A DNA stretch of 64,000 bases. It comes from Molanna angustata. Its lineage: Eukaryota > Arthropoda > Insecta > Trichoptera > Molannidae. The position numbers and the translations under genes are program-made. Shown piece after piece: positions 44,852 through 57,625 of the stretch; positions within the stretch are counted from its first letter, which is position 1; every line of letters begins with the position of its first letter. Location: contig OY754979.1 in assembly GCA_963576475.1 (NCBI GenBank), positions 29,165,078 through 29,229,077 of the forward strand. The letters are read 5' to 3'. The notes under the pieces were generated by a model, which saw nothing but the letters and a program-made list of their open reading frames with translations, was not told where the DNA came from and did no database searches.

Positions 44852-47800
44852 GTAGTACCCCTGCCGTGCCACCGCAGTCAAGGTCTTTATCCCTGTGGTT
44901 TTCCTTCTCTCTCCCTCCTTTTTTCTCCGGGCTTGGGACCGGCTTGATTATAAATAATTTATATTCAAATTAAGTTGACATACGTGTATCAAATTGTCAA
45001 TGACATTGTAATTTAATTATGTCGTTCCTATTGTTATTTTTTTCATCGTGTACCAGTATTTTTCCGTTTTTGACATATGCTATATAATTGAGTGACAGAA
45101 AACAAAATATACAGTGCTTTGTAAGATTGTGTAAGCAATATTTCTGATTCTTCTAAAAAAGTACATCAGTTTTCTAATTTGTTCTGCTAGTAAGGTCAAA
45201 TGAATTTTCTATGTTAAGTGCTTATCCATGTTGATGTGACCATTGTGACCATTCTCAGTTTGTTGCATTATACAATCTGAATTATTGTTAGAGCAAGAAT
45301 GTAATATATAACTTAGAGATTGACTGACTATGTCCCAAATATATACATTTGGGTGTCGTCGGAGAAACTCTCAACCCAAACTTGTATGTTAATCTACGCA
45401 TATCATTTATCGTTAATCCAGTAAACATATCGTCCATTTTTTTAGTGTCCGTTTAGCAAGTTCTAATACTTGAGCTTTGTTAAATGTTGGCTTATAAAGA
45501 CCCAATGAAACTGGTATATTATTATTCTTCAGTCTTTTCAGCAATGATATTCACGACACATTCTGAATGTAGTGCCTTTTTATGTGAGACTAGACTGGTG
45601 TGTGAAGATACACATATGTGTTGTGCTTCATTTTCTTTAGGCAATGCACACTGGTTACTGTCGCTGGTTACCTCATATTGTGCATGATGGTATGCATGTA
45701 TGTATAAGAACAAACCTGACTTGGAATGAAAAAACTTAATCAGTCATTTACTTTGATTTTATTCACTCTTTAAGCACATAAAAGATTTATTTATCTATGA
45801 CATATACCTAGTTATAGAGTAAAATACTTATATGCCCTCTTAAATTGCCTTAGTATGCATTGTGCTTTATACCGCTTTACCCTAGATGAATTTTTGTGAT
45901 AAATTCATGATATATAAGTAGTAGTTATGTAAATTTCATAAAATCAAGGAATGTCGTACCTACATGTTTCAATCACATATTCATTCTTATTGTAATGTTT
46001 AAAAATATCTTGTTTATATGTTTAAAAAATGGTATTATTTTGTTCTAAATAAATTAATATAAAAAAAATAGTTTGTAATTTTCATAAAATCAAGGAATTT
46101 CGTACCTACATGTTTCAATCACATATTCATTTTTATTGTTATGTTTAAAAATATCTTGTTTGTATGTTTAAAAAATTGTATTATTTTGTTCTAAATAAAT
46201 TATTATAAAAAAATCTTTAATGTGTATTCCTATCTGTTGTATCCTTGTCCAAAGTCATTTTTATTCTAATTAAGTTTGACATAAGTATCAATTTGTCAAT
46301 GATAGATGTTGTATATACCTATTTATTTATTTATTTATAACTTATTGTACACAAAATTTGCACACTACCAAACAGCAATTTCTCCCATCCAACCCGAGTT
46401 AATGTTAAATATATAAATCAGTGTGTACTAATGCCAATAAGGTAATCACACGATAAAAAGAAAATAATGATTATATAATAACAGTTGATAGCAATGATAG
46501 GAAAACAATAGGATAAGAGCTGAAATATTCAGTACTATGTGTTGGAATAGATAGTGTTGTACGTTCAGCAGGTGGAATTGGATGCCCGTGACTTGAGAGA
46601 TAAGTGAATTTATCTTTAAGATACTGAGGTAAGTTTGGATTAGAAAAAACATTATTTAACAATGACACAATATTATGTATGATGAAGAAGATCACATTAT
46701 TAATTTATTTGCTCAGCAACTGCACAAATACGGGTTTATTGCCATAAGGCAATTCTTCCAACCAACCCGAGCAACGATGTCTATAAAGTTAATTTGGCAC
46801 AATAGTATTTAGTGCCTTGGAAAATAAAAATAATAATAATATTTATTTATTTTCCATAACAAAATACATACAGGAACTAAGGTTTTTTGAACATGCAATT
46901 TATGATTTACTGTGTATACAATAAAATAAAAATAATATAAAATAAAATAGTTGTTGGGAAGTACCATGTTTTTTATTTCCTCCAATAAATCTATGTCTAT
47001 CTAAGTAGGAGTAATTCCTGTTTTAAGTAAGGACAATATTATCACAATTTTAATAACAAGTCCACTTCTAGCTACATGATTGAAATATTGAAATTAAAAA
47101 AAAAGAATTATACTCATAGTAAGTAATGAAATGAAATGTAATGAAAAAATATCCCAATTTGAAAGCAATCAATAAACAAATAAATAAGTTTACACTTCAT
47201 AGCAATGAAAGAAATATATAGAGCAACCAATAACAAATCATAGGTCAACAAACAAATCAGTATGCAATAGTATAATACAAGTAATAAGTAAACCATAAAA
47301 TTATAATGTACAGAAGCCACGTCTAGTACAAATTTCGAATTCAAATGTATGCCAAGTTTTTTTTACATGTGTGTGTGAGGCGGTAGATCGGTTGGTCTAC
47401 GTTTTATGTAGGTGTGCGTGTCAGTAGGTGTACGTATACTAGAAATTCTTCTGTTTCCTCGTAGTTTTAGTTGGCATACATTCATTGCGCTGACTAGGTA
47501 TCTGTATCATATATAATCTAAAAAGTAAACACATTATAGCAGTAAAAAAAATACTGAATCTAATTTTGTTGAAAGAAATTGTAAAAACTAAAATACTCGA
47601 GATAATATTTTATAGCCAAATAGATATTTTGACACATAGGTACCTATACGAGAAAAATTAACACTTTTTGAAAATCTGAAAAAGATATAAAAAATATTTT
47701 TTATTATTTTAAAACCATTCTGTAGCGGGATTGATAAATATGTAATTATTATTTCAACACAAGTTATAATTATATATTTATCAATCTATATTTCAGGTGT

Positions 47801-48030
47801 AATCTACATATCGATAAAAAATAAATATTGTATATTTTTGCCTGTGACAGGAAAGGATGGAAGAAGGATTGTCTGTAAATTTGTTAGTTTGAACAAAACT
47901 AAAGCATCGTTCTTAAAAATTTTCATTTTGAACTTATGTAAAAAATGGAAGTATTGATTTTTACGTCTATTATACCTTCATGGATTTTACCTTAAATAAG
48001 ATGTAATAAAATATGACTATGTAAGAAATT
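44852..48030. other. Repeat-rich stretch without an identified gene
   Basis: Contents: a 145-bp tandem duplication at about 45930-46215 (TTCATAAAATCAAGG at 45936 and 46081); a phrase around 45555-45660 (CATTCTGAATGTAGTGCC ... GACTAGACTGG) that recurs near 54810-54880 and inverted near 60180-60285; LINE-like 3' ends near 46320-46400 and 46725-46770. The open frames are low-complexity. Confidence 0.45.
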
Positions 48031-48036
48031 AAATTG

Positions 48037-48710
48037 ACTGCCATCTATGAATGAGCCTTCGTAGTTGATTAACCTTAGATTCAATCCTATAATAAATATC
48101 GTATAGTTATCTCTATTCAAGTATAGATGGCAGTAAACCATACAATTAAATATTTTTTACCGCCATCTATGAACAAATTTCCGTATTTGTTTAACCTTGG
48201 ATTCAATCCAAATATCAAAGTTTATTCCATTAAAGTATGTAAAGATGGCAGTTTATTTTTGTAATTACCGCCATCTATGAACGAGTGTTCATATTTAGTT
48301 TTCTTAGTCTCAAACGGTAAATAAACATTGTAAAGTTTTCTATATTGATGTATAGATGGCAGTAAAGCGTACAATTATTTTTTATTTACCGCCATCTATG
48401 CACGAATTTCTGTTATTAAATAATATCGAAGTTTATTCTAATGAAGTATAGATGACAGTAAAGCAAACAATTATTATTTCTTATTTTTTTACCGCCATCT
48501 ATGAATGGGTTTCCGTATTTGTTTAACCTTAGATTCAATATCAAAGTTTATTCCATTAAAGTATGTATACATGGCAGTTTATTTTTTCAATTACTACCAT
48601 CTATGATCGAGTATTCATGTTTTTTTTATTTAAAAAAAAGTTAGTTTCCTTAGTCTCAATCCGTAAATAAACATCGTAAAGTTTTCTATATCGATGTACA
48701 GATGGCAGTA
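48037..48710. repeat. Array of six hairpin-capable units (CCATCTATG boxes)
   Basis: Forward boxes ACYGCCATCTATG start near 48037, 48159, 48267, 48388, 48491 and 48593, and each is followed 60-95 bp later by the inverted box TATAGATGGCAGT or a variant (near 48122, 48237, 48351, 48447, 48565, 48695). Unit spacing is 102-122 bp. Unit 2 resembles unit 5 (TTGTTTAACCTTRGATTC) and unit 3 resembles unit 6 (TTAGTCTCAA...GTAAATAAACAT), so the array is two copies of a trimer of about 330 bp. Confidence 0.85.
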
Positions 48711-49030
48711 AAATATACCATGTTGTGAAATAAGAACCTTTACATACCTAGATGATCAAAAATAATTATATCTGCGTTCCCTCGAAATGATTTTGAATAA
48801 TTAAAAATTATCATTGAGGATGGGCTGTAGCGCCATTGGTGATGATGATAAAAATTATCTTTATTATTAATAAGTTAAAACATTTAAATGTGTTATTTTA
48901 AAATTTAAAGTTGCTGATCTAAAACAATAAACAAATACAAGTAGTTAATAAAAAAATAATAATAGGTACCACCTATTGTGTATTGGAAAAAAGAAGTCAG
49001 TGAAGTTCGGTACTAAATGACGACTGTCGT

Positions 49031-49094
49031 GGCATAGGTACCTAAGTCGTAAGCCTCGGTACCGTCGCGTCGTCACGGGTTCGATCCCCAGCAA
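49031..49094 (+). repeat. tRNA-derived SINE head
   Basis: TGGCATAGGTACCTAAGTCG gives an A-box-like start and CGGGTTCGATCCCC a perfect B box. Not related to the other two SINE families in the window beyond the promoter boxes. Confidence 0.5.
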
Positions 49095-49317
49095 AAGAGT
49101 AATTTATTGAAATTCATTTAATATGGATGCATACAAAAACGAAAAGAAATATTCGCATACCTATATAAATTTTAAATTCGCATACCCACCTATATTTTTA
49201 CTCCTCGCTAATCCAAGGGGATATACCTACCTAGTGGGTAGTTTATGTACGGCGTGTTTATTCTACTTTGTCGATTATAGATTTCTACTGTACCTATTCT
49301 ACTAGGTATAGGTATCT

Positions 49318-49411
49318 CATTCGATTCTTTTCAAATTTTGCAAATATGTAGGTAGGTAGGTATATCTTATACCTACTCGCTTAGACCCCATTAGATTTTG
49401 AAGGATATCTG
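49318..49411. repeat. Repeat inverted relative to 62040-62130
   Basis: TTCTTTTCAAATTTTGCAAA, then CTTAGACCC.ATTAGATTTT and ATCTGAT are shared in opposite orientation with 62040-62130. It belongs to the dispersed repeat whose longest copy is 61006-62180. Confidence 0.6.
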
Positions 49412-49691
49412 ATCAGCGCTTCTCAATTTTTTTAACTGTCATATTTCAAAGTGACCCCAAGTTCAGGAAACTGAAAATTTAGTATTTTTATTTTCAAATT
49501 GCTAAAAACACTTTCATAAAATTGCACTGAAGAATTATCAAGTTTTGTAACTAATAAAATATTTTAATAAATAATTTAGCACACTCATTTCATAAAAACG
49601 CTGAAAATCTTCCATACCAAATTTGAATAATTTGTGGAGTGACTTGGTAGTGAGGAGTATAGCGTTGGCCACAACCCACTTGATTTAAATA

Positions 49692-50394
49692 CAGTGGTAC
49701 CTGGACATACGAGTTTAATTCGTTCCGCAACCTTGCTCGTATCTCGAATTACTCGTATCTCGAAGCAAATTTCCCCATACAAAACTATTGAACTACCATT
49801 AATCCGTTCCAACCCCCAAAATGTCAACCCAGTTATTTTGTTACGTGGTTTTGAATAATAAAAACGTATTTATAAATGACAAATATTTACTGTACAAAAA
49901 CAAAAAAGAGAATATAAAGAAATAAATTAGATATCCTCACTGGTCTTTGCCTTTTCGCTACATTTTTTTCACTTTCACCTGTAGGCCGTTTAGAAAAAAA
50001 CATGTCCAAAGAGGTTTGTTTCTTCCTCCCTCTCAGAATGTTCCGGAAATGAGTTAGGCAAGTGTCATTAAAAAGATCAGATGCACGACCTGTTGCAACT
50101 TATTCTGGGTGTTTCTTTTCCACGAACTGTGTAACTCTCTCCACATTCCTAAGATCTCCTTTATCTCACTTGTAGAAATAACCTCCTCCTCCTCTGACTC
50201 CTCGAAACCAATTTCTTGCATAACCTCCGTATGCTGCTGTGACTGTAACTCTTGTATCTACCGGCCGACCTGCTAAACCGAACTCGTAGGTATCTCGAAA
50301 TTCGCTCGTAACTCAAAGCAAAAAATCACTTGCTCGCCGGCTCGTATCTCGAAAAACTCGTATGTTGGGGCACTCGTATGTCGAGGTAACACTG
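49692..50394. mobile_element. Tigger/pogo-type element relic, 0.7 kb
   Basis: Starts CAGTGGTACCTGGACATACG and ends CGTATGTCGAGGTAACACTG, near-perfect inverted ends of the classical Tigger type, with TA on both sides (49690-49691, 50395-50396). Inside, several further CTCGTATCTCGAA words lie near each end. The minus strand around 50080-50260 retains a glutamate/glutamine-rich piece resembling the C-terminus of Tigger transposases. Internally deleted and non-autonomous. Confidence 0.8.
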
Positions 50395-50861
50395 TAATTT
50401 CTAGGAAATATAATATAATACTGGAAAATATACTTAGTAGGTAGGTAGATAATTAGGTACGTTTTGACACCTACTGGTGTTGTTAATGGTGGGATTTTCT
50501 GGAAACATTATTAAGTATGAAGAGAGAGAATAGAAATGGGGTGTAGGTAGGTATATAGGTACTAGTTGCATGTAACACATGAGATCCGACTGTCGATAGA
50601 GATAGTACATATGTATACTATGTATAGTTGAAGAATAAGTTCCTACCTATCAAACTATAAACCCATAATACAAATTTTTTTAAGATATTTTAAGATATTT
50701 GGTTTTCTATACAACACATGTAAGTACCTAGGTAGGTATGTATGTCAAGATAGGATAGTATGGAGGTCAGTCCTTTGATCCTGAAGGGGGGGACAGACAG
50801 ACACACAGACACACAAACTCACATAAAATGTTCTACTCCGAATTCTGAGTAAATCCATGTA

Positions 50862-53731
50862 GGTAGGGGAGGACGGGGTTCAAAGTGCCGGGGGTATGTT
50901 GTTCCGATACAAATAACTTCGCGAAGACAAGAGATAGCAGTACGTGTAAAGTACATCGTAAAACGTCATACCATAGCGCTGTTGCGGCAGCCATTTTAGT
51001 AATGCTGTGACAGCGAACAAGAGTGGTTGGCGCTTGACTATACTCAAATGTCACGTAAGTAAATATTTTCGTACTTAAACTTTTTGGTCTATTTCAGTCA
51101 ATTTTGTAGCTATTTATGTGTGAATTTCATTTATCAATTGGAAAAAGTATAAAGAATGTTGTTTTAATATCATTGATGGTCTTTTGTGACCGATTACAAT
51201 CAGAATTTGATATGGCTTTGATAATGGAATTTGGGGTTCAAAGTTCCGATAGTTGGGGGCTGGTTGTGCTGCGGAACAACGTACCCCACGATAAAGGAGC
51301 TAATTCATATAATTTAAAAATTGTTTTAGGATGAGAAACTACAAAAGGAAAACGGAACGGGGTAAGACTTCTGTGGAACTTCTGCAACGGGCAGCTGATG
51401 CTGTTATTAAAGATGGTCGGAAGCTCAAAACGGTAGCTCGGGAACTAGAGATCTGTCATATGACGTTATTTCGTTACGTCAGAAAATTAAAAGCTGGTGT
51501 AACACCGACTGTGGGCTATTATTCAAGACAAGTGTTCCACCACGACCGTGAAGAGGCAATGGCTAAATATTTGCAGAAATGTGCCTCGATATACTTTGGT
51601 CTCCTGCCAGAAGAAGTGAGGAAGTTGGCATACAATTATGCCGTGAAATTTGATATGCCTAACATTCCAGCCTCATGGCATAAAAATCAAGAAGCTGGTG
51701 CTGATTGGTTCACGGGTTTTCTGAAAAGAAACCCGTCTTTGTCCATAAGAACGCCTGAAGCGACAAGTGCAGGCCGCGCATCGTCTTTTAACCGGCACAA
51801 TGTTCGTGAATTCTTTGCGAAGCTAGGAGATGTCATACTGAAACATAATCTACTACCATCAAGAATATGGAACTTGGACGAAACTGGAGTGACCACTGTA
51901 CTAAAACAAAAAAAAATAGTGGCTACAAAGGGGGTGAAACAGGTGGGTGCTATTGTATCTGCGGAGCGAGGAACCTTAGTTACCGTCGAATTAGCAGCAA
52001 GTGCATCTGGGAACACTATACCGCCCATGTTTATTTTCCCACGCCTTAAATACAAAGACTTATTCCTTCGTGATGGACCCCCTGAGAGCATTGGAGCTGG
52101 AAATAGTTCTGGGTGGATGACGACAACAGAGTTCCTCATCTATATGGATCACTTTATTAAGCACACGAAGCCTACTCCTGATGATCCTGTACTGTTACTG
52201 CTTGATAACCATTCATCACACGTCGACATTGATGTGGTTGAAAAGGCAAAGACTAATTCGTTTCCCGCCGCATTGTACACATAATTTGCAACCCCTGGAT
52301 GTTGGCGTGAATGGGCCGTTTAAAACCTACTGCGCGAAAGCAGAATCAAACTGGCTACACAACAATCCAGCCAAGACAATGTCAATTTATGAGATACCCG
52401 GAATTGTAACGAATGCTTGGCCCCTAGCAGCAACTCCTACTAACATCATAAATGCGTTTAAGAAGGCAGGTATAAGCCCATATAATCCCGACATATTCAC
52501 GGATGAGGATTTTGCTCCATCTTTCGTAACTGATCGTCCAATGGCTATCAATATATATCGTCCAAATGATACTAATACGCTTCAGGAAACTGATATAAAT
52601 GAAGAACCTTGTATTCAGGAAACAGTAGAAGTTGAAGAACCCCAGGTGGAGCATATGGAAGCCATCCAGAATAGTGAGCCACGCCAAATAACGCCAGAAT
52701 TAATGCATATGGACGAACCTCAGCCAGGGCCTTCAAATATTTCAAACATCTCAAGCAATGTTCTCATTCAATCCACGTCAGACATATTTTCTCCTGAAGC
52801 TGTCAAACCCTTACCAAAAGCGCCGCCAAGGTTGTCTACAACATCTAGGCGACGAATAAGAAAATCAGCAATATTAACAGACACGCCGGAAAAGAATGCT
52901 TTAGCTGAAGAAAAGGCAAGAAAAGAGAAGAGCAAAAGTAAGACTAAGGCAATGGAAAAACGAATTGGAAATGGAAAAGGAACCAGAAAGGGCAAAGGAA
53001 AGAATAAAATCAATCATACGAACGTTAAACAAGTTGTAAAACGGAAAGTTCTCCAAGACAATGATCCCGAAAGTGATATAAATGATAGTCTCGAATGGTA
53101 TTGTATAATTTGCTGCGATTCCTATTCCAATTCACAACCAAGAGAACAATGGATTGAATGCATATTGTGTAAGAATTGGGCACATTTAAAATGTTTGGAT
53201 TTGGACGATGTTCATTCTTACGTTTGTCTGAATTGTAATTCTGACGACGACGATTCTATGTGACTGATTAAAGACTTATAGGTATCACTAATGTAAATTA
53301 GTTATTGGTAAGGTATTTGATCGATCTCAGTGTTATAATTAGGTAATACAAAATGTTGGAGTTTATTTTTATTTATGTTGATTTTTGAATAAACGAGACA
53401 TGAGTCTTTGATTCTACTACTTTTGTGTTTGATTTATACATATCCATACACTACTATTGCATCAGTAATTATTGCAATTGATAGCGGAACAACTTACCCC
53501 AACGATGGAACAACCAGCCCCATGACGGGGTAGGTTGTTCCTTGTCGACTTTTCACAAAAAATATATTCTGAACTAAAATATATAAATAATTTAATAAAT
53601 ACGACTATACAGTTTGAAACTAGAATAGATTTTGCATCTATTTATCCATAAGACTTTGATTCCAGACCATTTTTTGGGGTTATTTTTATGTGATAGATGA
53701 AAATCGGCACTTTGAACCCCGTCCTCCCCTA
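50862..53731 (+). mobile_element. pogo-type transposon with PHD-finger transposase, nearly intact
   Basis: Inverted ends GGGGAGGACGGGGTTCAAAG... of 25 bp are identical (50866-50890, 53705-53729) and are bordered by TA. The corresponding empty site exists at about 61840 in a paralogous repeat: AATCCATGTATGGGAACATA, here split as CCATGTA...element...TATGGGAAC, which confirms insertion at a TA. The left side has four extra bases (GGTA). The motif GGAACAAC.TACCCC or its inverse recurs near 50895, 51281, 53486 and 53523, close to both ends, as expected of transposase binding sites. Confidence 0.9.
51331..53263 (+). pseudogene. pogo/jerky-type DDE transposase with C-terminal PHD finger, one frame break
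   Basis: Starts at ATG 51331 just after an ATTGTTTTAG acceptor, so a 5' intron is likely. Residues 1-60 are a helix-turn-helix of pipsqueak type (LKTVARELEICHMTLFRYVR). Next come FGLLPEEVRKLAYNYAVKF and AGADWFTGFLKRNPSLSIRT, then the DDE core: Asp183 in IWNLDETGVTT and Asp292 in LLLLDNHSSH. After a break near 52255, the frame resumes with FPPHCTHNLQPLDVGVNGPF, holding the third Asp, and NAFKKAGISPYN. A low-complexity acidic and then lysine-rich linker follows. The end is a PHD finger: WYCIICCDSY, WIECILCKNWAHLKCL, YVCLNC (Cys4-His-Cys3 order). The break is probably a deletion of about ten bases. Otherwise full length, roughly 650 residues. Confidence 0.85.
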
Positions 53732-55368
53732 TGGGAACATATATGCTGCGAGGCCTCTAGTTGGTGTTATTAGCATGCAAAAAGTCCACTACGCCATACA
53801 AAATGTTCCTTCGTACACGCATATTGGCTTAATAATGTCGATTCATTCAGAGAATTGAATTCTCATGAACGAATCGACAGTTGGATGAAGAAAAGAGAAT
53901 GAAAACAAAACAAACAATACTTTATATTTAATATTCTATGCAGATAGATAGATAGGTACACACTATAATATTCTGTCTGGTTAAATCAACTATTACAATT
54001 TTTCAAAATGTCAATAACCTAATTAAAGCTGGTAACTTCTTCTTCTTCTTTCACTTTAGTTAGGACTGTGTCCTGTTATTCTCGGAGCCTGCTCTTGTGA
54101 GGTGGACGTCCTACTATAGGTATTTCGTGCACACAACCAAACAGTAGAGTCATAAATAGATTAACTTTTATTACTGATAACAAAGGTTTGGCTAAAAACG
54201 CAGGTAGCCAGTTCGATGGTCACAATTTTTTTCAGTGATTTTCGATGATAATAGAAAATTGTGGAAGCACTACCTACTCTTAGTCGGTGGACAGGAAAAA
54301 TCCGTTTTGCACCAATTTATTTTGATTTTGGGTCAATTTATTGGTTAATTAATTCTTCGGCCAGTGGCGTGCGTTTATTTTATTTCCCGTTCTATTCTTA
54401 ATCTGAATGGTTTGTCGTGATTGGTGGATCGATTTAGAGATGTGGACCAATGAGAGGGGAGGGCGTGGCTCCACGCAGCATCAGTCACTGGTCCACGGCA
54501 TGCACCAATGGCGAAGTCGATCACTGTGAATATAGGGAAACCGGTTTGACATCTGGAGAGTTGCTTCTCTGGGGGGGATTTGAGTATTGTATTTTCTTCT
54601 CATATTCATAGGCATATAAGATAGGCATATAAGATAGGCATATAAGATAGGCATATAAGATGTTCTCCGCTTTTGTTGAAATAGGTTATTTTTAATAGTG
54701 CTAAGAGTGCTTCCAAACTTTTGTATCATTACCTACAGATAATCGGAAATACAAGAGACAAACATGCAGATAGGTAGGTAAATCAGCAACGAGGTTTAGG
54801 TACTACCCATTCTGAATGCTATATCTTTATGGTGAGACGAGACTGGCGTGTGGGAATACACGTAGGTATGTGTTATTTTACTTTAGCAAAAAAAGTTTTT
54901 AAAAGGTTTAGTTGGTATTATTAAAATGAGAAAAATTATATAACAATAAAATTTATTCAAAAATATTTATTTAGGTACATCTATGATTCATACAAAACTA
55001 TATTTCAATAGCAAATATAAAAATCTGGATACTACTAATAGGTACCTACTTTAATTGACTCTATAGTTATCATATTATTTTATTTTATAAATTATCAACT
55101 CCAAATAATATCTAAGTAATAAAATTTAAGTATGGAATTTATTTACTATAAAATAAAATAACACTTACAGTTTTATTTAAACATAATAATTACTTACAAT
55201 CTAAATGTGTATTAACTAACTATAGGTAGGTACCTATATTTATTTCAATTATTACCTAATAGTGAGTGAAGAGTCTCTCTAAATGACTACAACAATTTCA
55301 ATTAGAAAAGTTTTACAAAGAAATACTTGAAGACCACGAAATAAAGCAGAAAGAAGATTCTTTTTTCG
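53732..55368. other. Dispersed repeats, no gene
   Basis: 53748-53895 is the right part of the repeat also seen at 61850-61995, with the imperfect palindrome GAATTGAATTCTCATG at its centre. 54120-54240 resembles 57990-58110 (CACAACCAAACA ... AACAAAGGT.TGGCTAAAA). A 13-bp unit, ATAGGCATATAAG, is repeated four times near 54608-54660. TAGGTA-type runs are frequent. Confidence 0.55.
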
Positions 55369-56169
55369 TAGGGTAAAGATGGCGCAAACGGACACCCTCT
55401 TAAAGTTTTATCACAGTCAAAGATACATTTTTGCCGCCATTGTGAATATTTATTTCAACGCCAGTAGTGTTGCACTCCGCCTTTGGACATTACCTAATAG
55501 TTTCATATCTATGTATACCTATAATCGTTTGAGTAATTTTTAGTGAGTAGGTATGTGAGTAATGTCTTCCTACTGGCAGGGGCAAACCTAGAACCTTCGG
55601 ACTAGACAAACCCTGAACGAAAATTAGGAAATGTCGAAAATTTAATGTTTTTTAGCATCGTTGTTCATTTGAGTGGCCATGAAAAAATTTTAAAATCACA
55701 TACCAAAATAATATTTACAATTGTGGCCCTGTTAAACATAGTATCTACATACAGTTCAATTTTTAATCTTGTAGTATGGTTTTAATAAAATAGTCATTTA
55801 GGTCTTGAATTTCTAAACATAATATTCATAGGCAAGCCAAGATTTTCGGCTTCTATAAGCAATTCCACTACTGCCTACTGGTAAATAATTATACCAAGAA
55901 ACTATATTTTCGTTATAATTACCTATATGAATATTTCTGCATAAATACCTACAAGTTTTTTTTTTGAGGTTATGTTTTCGTCGTATTTAGCTAATGTCAG
56001 TTCAGTGTATTAGGGAAGTCAAAAAAATACTGCTTTTGCCACCTGCCGAAAAAAAAATCTGAAAGTTTGTATGATCAAACTTTCAGAAGGCAAACGGACA
56101 CTGTACTTAAGGGGCAAACGGACATAGCTTATCTCATACCTATTAATTATTCCCTGTTTACCGTAGTTT

Positions 56170-56365
56170 GTGTTGTGTTATCTTAAAAGAACATCTGAAA
56201 GATGTAACTGGAGTGAAGAGTCTAAGTTTTTAGCGGGAAAAGCTGTCAAAATATTCCAAGATATACATTGCGGTGAAGAGTTGAAACGGATGCCTAAGTA
56301 TGTCGATCACACATGCCATGGACAAAAAAATGGACTACAACTAGTGAAATACCTTATAAAATTAT
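56170..56365 (+). pseudogene. pogo-type transposase N-terminus
   Basis: Reads LKRTSERCNWSEESKFLAGK, then AVKIFQDIHCGEELKRMPKY. The RTSERxNWSEExMxxA pattern is the start of many insect pogo/jerky-like proteins, at the pipsqueak helix-turn-helix. The frame runs into the LINE insertion after about 60 residues. Confidence 0.55.
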
Positions 56366-56371
56366 ATTTTT

Positions 56372-57297
56372 ATTTTATTTATTTTTTTTATTTATTTCTA
56401 TCCAAAAATATACAGTATATATGAGATACAAAATATCTTAAGATAATATAAGCTTATTCATACATAGTTAACATACAATGTAAATATAAGTTATCTCATT
56501 TCAATAAATATCAATTTACCACTTCACTGGTGCTTACATAGTTTAAGCCATATCTTTTTGTTTGTATCTTTGTTACTAGCCCCCTCACTAGGCATAGCCA
56601 GTGCTAAGGTGAGCTAGTTTTATGTTATTGTCTATTACGTTGTTTATTTATAGATACATTTACATATTATATAAGTACATGTACATACATACACTACGCA
56701 TTCAAACGTATGCATCTTTCCTTCTAAATACAATATTTCATATTGAGTCATGCACACACAACCAAAAATTGTGGAAATAAATTATTTGTTTCACTTTTTT
56801 TCAATTGTCTATTCTGTTGTTTGTAATAGTGCATTTACATTTTATTTGGAAGAATTATTTCCTTAAGAATTTTTTCATCTATTTCATAAACCCATCTTAG
56901 TGATAGTTTTTTAAATTCTTTTGCATTACTGATGTTTTTAATATTTGTTGGTAAACTATTGAAAAGTTTTGTTGAAAAATATCGTACACTACGTTGTCCA
57001 AAAGTTGTTTTAATATATGGTATATTTAAGGTATTTGTTGTACTTAATCTAGTGTGTTTATATTGTTGTGAGCTAGTATATTGATCTTCTCTTTTTAGCT
57101 TGTATATTATCAGATTTTTTGCATATACTTTTGTAATTGTTGGAACTTTGAATTTAGTAAAAATCTCTTCAGTATTCGTTCGAATAGGTACCTTAAGTAT
57201 AACTTTTATAATAGCTTTTTGGGCTATGTCTATTTTCTTTATTATTGTTGGCGTTGCACTTCCCCATCCAATAATTCCATATTCCATTATTGAATGA
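56372..57297 (-). mobile_element. jockey/CR1-like LINE 3' fragment
   Basis: The minus frame 57287-56835 reads MEYGIIGWGSATPTIIKKID, QKAIIKVILKVP, then FGQRSVRYFSTKLFNSLPTN and FKKLSLRWV. This is the region after the reverse transcriptase in jockey/CR1-type elements (Y-G-I-x-x-W-G, Q-K, then N-x-L-P). The 150-codon frame is open to its natural stop. A 3' untranslated region of about 0.45 kb follows down to an A/T-simple tail near 56372-56400. The 5' part is missing. It interrupts the second pogo element. Confidence 0.7.
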
Positions 57298-57449
57298 CAA
57301 AGAGCATAGTACCTATATATTTTTCAAATGTTTTAGGTCAATATAGGTACATACAATTGGTTATGGACTGAATTTTTAAGATGTAGGTACATCAGTACAA
57401 AAATGTTACAACGAAAGTAGCTGTGTACATTCACGTCATTTTCCAAAAA

Positions 57450-57625
57450 GTGGAATAACCAAATCTACATTTAAATATTTACTTCGAGTTGCATGGAATC
57501 AAGCGGCAACTGTCACCGGCTTCAAGAGTTGGGAAATATTTTCATTTGATCCGAATCATCTCCCCGAAGACGTATTACTACAATCTTCTGTAATTCGTTC
57601 CCAAACTCAACTATCAGTACCATAG
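57450..57625 (+). pseudogene. pogo-type transposase C-terminal part of the DDE domain
   Basis: Reads SGITKSTFKYLLRVAWNQAA, then GFKSWEIFSFDPNHLPEDVL and a short tail to a stop at 57623. The pattern W-x-x-A ... G-F-x-x-x-x-I-x-x-F-x-P-x-x-x-P matches the end of pogo/jerky DDE domains. It is the partner of 56170-56365. Confidence 0.6.

Noticed and set aside
51687..52139. Minus-strand frame of 150 codons
   Set aside because: Shadow of the pogo transposase on the plus strand; no homology of its own.
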